Part shown: piece after piece, positions 37,636 to 39,330 of the stretch
How positions within the stretch are numbered: position 1 is the stretch's first letter
How the letters are laid out: each line of letters starts with the position of its first letter
Assembly (NCBI GenBank): GCA_017501355.1
Contig: JAFVXA010000019.1
Span: forward strand, 1-39,330
Direction of reading: 5' to 3'
DNA length: 39,330 nucleotides
DNA from: Oscillospiraceae bacterium
GTDB lineage: Bacteria; Bacillota; Clostridia; Oscillospirales; Oscillospiraceae
The notes under the pieces: generated by a model
The model's input: the letters and a program-made list of their open reading frames with translations, nothing else
Databases searched by the model: none
Told to the model about the DNA's origin: nothing
Translations under genes and position numbers: made by a program

Positions 37636-38517
37636 TTATTCGTCTCCTTTCTTCAGAGTGGACACCATGTAGACGCTGGCGCAGACCAACAGAATCAGGA
37701 AGCCGATCACAGAAACTGCGGCAGCTTCACCCTGCTTACCGTTATAGAATGCCAGCTTGTACAGGTAAGTGACCAAGGTATCGGTGCGGCTTGCGGGGTC
37801 GCCCTTGGTAATGGTCCAGACGATGGGGAAGGAGTTAAAGACGTAGATAATGTTCAGAACCGTTGCAACGGTCAGGCTGGGCTTGACCAGAGGCAGGGTG
37901 ATCTGGAACAGCTTCTGCCAATAGTTGGCGCCGTCCACGGTGGCAGCCTCATAGAGAGAGCTGTCAATGCTCTGCAGACCGGACAGGGCGGTGAAGCAGA
38001 CGAAGGGGATCGTAACGAAGATACCGCAGGCGATCTCCCATGCGAAGAAAGCTTCCGGCGTGGGAGCCCAGTTGATGTTGGTGTTGATGATGCCGAGACT
38101 CTTCAGCAGAGTGTTCAGCGCGCCGTAGTCGGTATCGATGATGAACTTCCAGACGCTGGCCTGAATGACCAGAGTGGTAGCCCAGGGGAAGACCACGATG
38201 GCGCGGGCAACCTTGCGGCCCTTGAACTCGTTGTTCAGCAGCAGAGCCAGAATGAAGCCGAGAACGGTGGAGAGCACAACCACAAGGATTGTCCAGATGA
38301 CAGTGTTCCTCAGAACAAGAGCAAACTTTGCACTGGTAAGCACAGCCTCAAAGTTTGAAAAACCGGCAAAGCCCTTGATCAGACCTGCCTTTGTGATCTT
38401 GCTCAGGGACATTTTGAAGACATAGAAAATGGGGACGATGATGAAGATGGACATCAGGATGACGCTGGGGGCGATCCAGATGTAGGGTTCTGCTTTGTTG
38501 AGCAGTTTCTTTTTCAC
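37636..38517 (-). CDS. Carbohydrate ABC transporter permease (MalF type)
   Basis: 293 residues, six membrane helices. The start is a GTG at 38517, set by GGGAGG 7 nt upstream. The N-terminus (Pro-Tyr-Ile-Trp-Ile-Ala-Pro-Ser) and the EAA loop Glu-Ala-Ala-Thr-Val-Asp-Gly-Ala-Asn with Thr-Leu-Pro-Leu-Val-Lys-Pro-Ser are typical for CUT1 permeases. It pairs with the next permease to form the channel. It lacks the long N-terminal periplasmic insert of E. coli MalF, normal for Gram-positives. It is separated from the upstream binding-protein gene by 165 bp rich in hairpins. Confidence 0.92.
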   Translation of the reverse strand: MKKKLLNKAEPYIWIAPSVILMSIFIIVPIFYVFKMSLSKITKAGLIKGFAGFSNFEAVLTSAKFALVLRNTVIWTILVVVLSTVLGFILALLLNNEFKGRKVARAIVVFPWATTLVIQASVWKFIIDTDYGALNTLLKSLGIINTNINWAPTPEAFFAWEIACGIFVTIPFVCFTALSGLQSIDSSLYEAATVDGANYWQKLFQITLPLVKPSLTVATVLNIIYVFNSFPIVWTITKGDPASRTDTLVTYLYKLAFYNGKQGEAAAVSVIGFLILLVCASVYMVSTLKKGDE

Positions 38518-38545
38518 GTTTGTACCTCCCTTTGCTTATTTGGTA

Positions 38546-38653
38546 ACAGGTTTTTGAACCTGTGCTGCAGTCACTTTCAAAATGCAGGTACCTGGTGCAC
38601 TTTGAAAGTGGCTGCAGTCAGAATGGGCCGGGCCTTGAAGACCCGGCCCATTC
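38546..38653 (-). promoter_or_regulatory. Three consecutive stem-loops between the binding protein and permease genes
   Basis: In transcript order (minus strand): GAATGGGCCGGG/CCCGGCCCATTC (38653-38621), a long stem with arms at 38617-38601 and 38581-38565 (CTTTCAAA/TTTGAAAG core) enclosing TGCAGGTACCTG, and ACAGGTT/AACCTGT (38563-38546). None is followed by a long U run. They probably lower or set permease expression relative to the binding protein by partial termination or RNA processing. Confidence 0.7.
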
Positions 38654-38682
38654 GTATGCCTGAAGTTTAAGTGCGGATGTAA

Positions 38683-39330
38683 TTAGCCAGCGATTTCAGC
38701 CTGCAGCTCATCCAGAACGGTCTGAGCATCTTCGCCCAGCAGGACGCGCTGCTGTGCATCGATGACGCCCAGCTTAACGTCAGCCCACTCTGCCTTAGCA
38801 GCGGGATAGAACTTAGCGGAACCGATGACATCGATCCATGCAGCCATGCCGGGATCAGCCTGAGCGCACAGCTCGTTACCGGTGGAGGTAGCGGGCAGGA
38901 AGTCTTCCATCAGAACCCAGTCAGCATAGGGCTCGTCATCATAGAATGCGTCGACAACTGCGGTGATAGCAGCCATCTCTGCATCGGTACGGCCTTCCTT
39001 AGCGAAGCACATGATACGGTCCATAACGCCGACGGAAGCGCCAGCCTTGTCACCGTTGGTGGGCAGGGAAGCGATACCATAGTTGATGCCGCCGTTCTGC
39101 TCGCAGTACTTGGAGATCTGGTTGGGGCCGATCATCATAGCGACCTTACCAGCTGCGAACATTTCCTGCAGGTCATAACGGGTCTCGGTGGTGGGGTCGG
39201 TGTTGGTCAGACCATCATTGATCATGGAGACGATGAACTCGACAGCCTCAACGTTCTCAGCGGAGCTCAGAGTCCAGTTGCCGTCAGCGTCGGTGAAGCC
39301 GCCGCCGTTGTTCCAAGCATAGTAAGCGAA
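38683..39330 (-). CDS. Sugar ABC transporter substrate-binding protein (C-terminal part)
   Basis: The window ends inside this gene, so only the last 215 residues are seen; the frame is open to the edge at 39330. The pattern is a family 1 extracellular solute-binding protein: Trp-Asn-Asn-Gly-Gly-Gly-Phe, Val-Glu-Phe-Ile, Met-Phe-Ala-Ala-Gly-Lys-Val-Ala-Met-Met-Ile-Gly-Pro, Tyr-Gly-Ile-Ala-Ser-Leu-Pro and Asp-Arg-Ile-Met-Cys-Phe-Ala. The end (Val-Leu-Asp-Glu-Leu-Gln-Ala-Glu-Ile-Ala-Gly) is a normal C-terminus. As a lipoprotein outside the membrane it would deliver a sugar or oligosaccharide to the two permeases encoded downstream. Signal peptide and promoter lie beyond the window. Confidence 0.88.
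   Translation of the reverse strand, partial: FAYYAWNNGGGFTDADGNWTLSSAENVEAVEFIVSMINDGLTNTDPTTETRYDLQEMFAAGKVAMMIGPNQISKYCEQNGGINYGIASLPTNGDKAGASVGVMDRIMCFAKEGRTDAEMAAITAVVDAFYDDEPYADWVLMEDFLPATSTGNELCAQADPGMAAWIDVIGSAKFYPAAKAEWADVKLGVIDAQQRVLLGEDAQTVLDELQAEIAG

Overview
The window looks like a chromosomal segment of a low-to-medium G+C Gram-positive gut anaerobe of the class Clostridia, probably Oscillospiraceae/Ruminococcaceae-like. The evidence is the strong AGGAGG-type Shine-Dalgarno sites, consensus sigma-A promoters with 17-bp spacers, a YlbM-type TmcAL, an L27 with a Prp-cleavable N-terminal extension next to prp, and DegV, CarD, YitT, DUF2500 and FeoB-associated Cys-rich proteins. The species call is an inference. 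Most of the window is G+C-rich. Two blocks (1 to about 4360, and about 15146-17078) are clearly AT-richer, with different codon use, and look acquired.

Layout. (1) 1-4360: AT-rich accessory block with a YbaK-type editing domain protein, a DUF5131 (phage Gp37/Gp68-like) Cys-motif protein, a HEAT-repeat protein and a CDP-alcohol phosphatidyltransferase, then a TetR regulator divergent from an anchored alpha/beta hydrolase. (2) 4360-14610: core genes dapB, a lipoprotein and tmcAL, mtnN-luxS, rplU-prp-rpmA, obgE, a second TetR regulator, a GT2 glycosyltransferase and an O-antigen-ligase-like protein. (3) 14610-17080: an intact tRNA-Pro(TGG), a 5' fragment of another tRNA-Pro, direct repeats of its anticodon arm, and a small AT-rich insertion carrying an FRG-domain protein and a truncated gene. 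(4) 17079-28300: flavin and iron genes (PNPOx-like protein, flavin reductase, feoA, FeoB-associated protein), yitT behind a leader containing a terminator, a proline-iminopeptidase-like protein with an in-frame membrane domain, a three-domain GT2-GtrA-NAGPA protein, a transglutaminase-like protein, flotillin plus a DUF2500 protein, carD and degV. (5) 28330-39330: amino-sugar metabolism. nagB-nagA, an AraC regulator, then nucleotidyltransferase, nahK, galE and a ROK protein form one tight operon. After ygjV, two sugar ABC permeases and a partial binding protein lie on the minus strand.

How the genes fit together. The last third reads as a module for host-glycan amino sugars. NahK phosphorylates GlcNAc/GalNAc at C1, the nucleotidyltransferase probably makes the UDP sugar, GalE (with a small residue at the gatekeeper position) epimerises it, and NagA/NagB feed GlcNAc-6-P into glycolysis. 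The ABC importer is a candidate uptake system. This resembles the lacto-N-biose/galacto-N-biose pathway of bifidobacteria, but with a pyrophosphorylase-type enzyme where GalT would be and with no phosphorylase gene inside the window.

Most notable for follow-up: the terminator-containing yitT leader; a repeated TTAGC-N4-GCTAA motif at feoA and the FeoB-associated gene; the tRNA-Pro fragment and its repeats beside the FRG island; the modified NahK/GalE operon; and the membrane-domain/proline-iminopeptidase fusion with an internal start. No CRISPR array, integrase, transposase or rRNA was seen.
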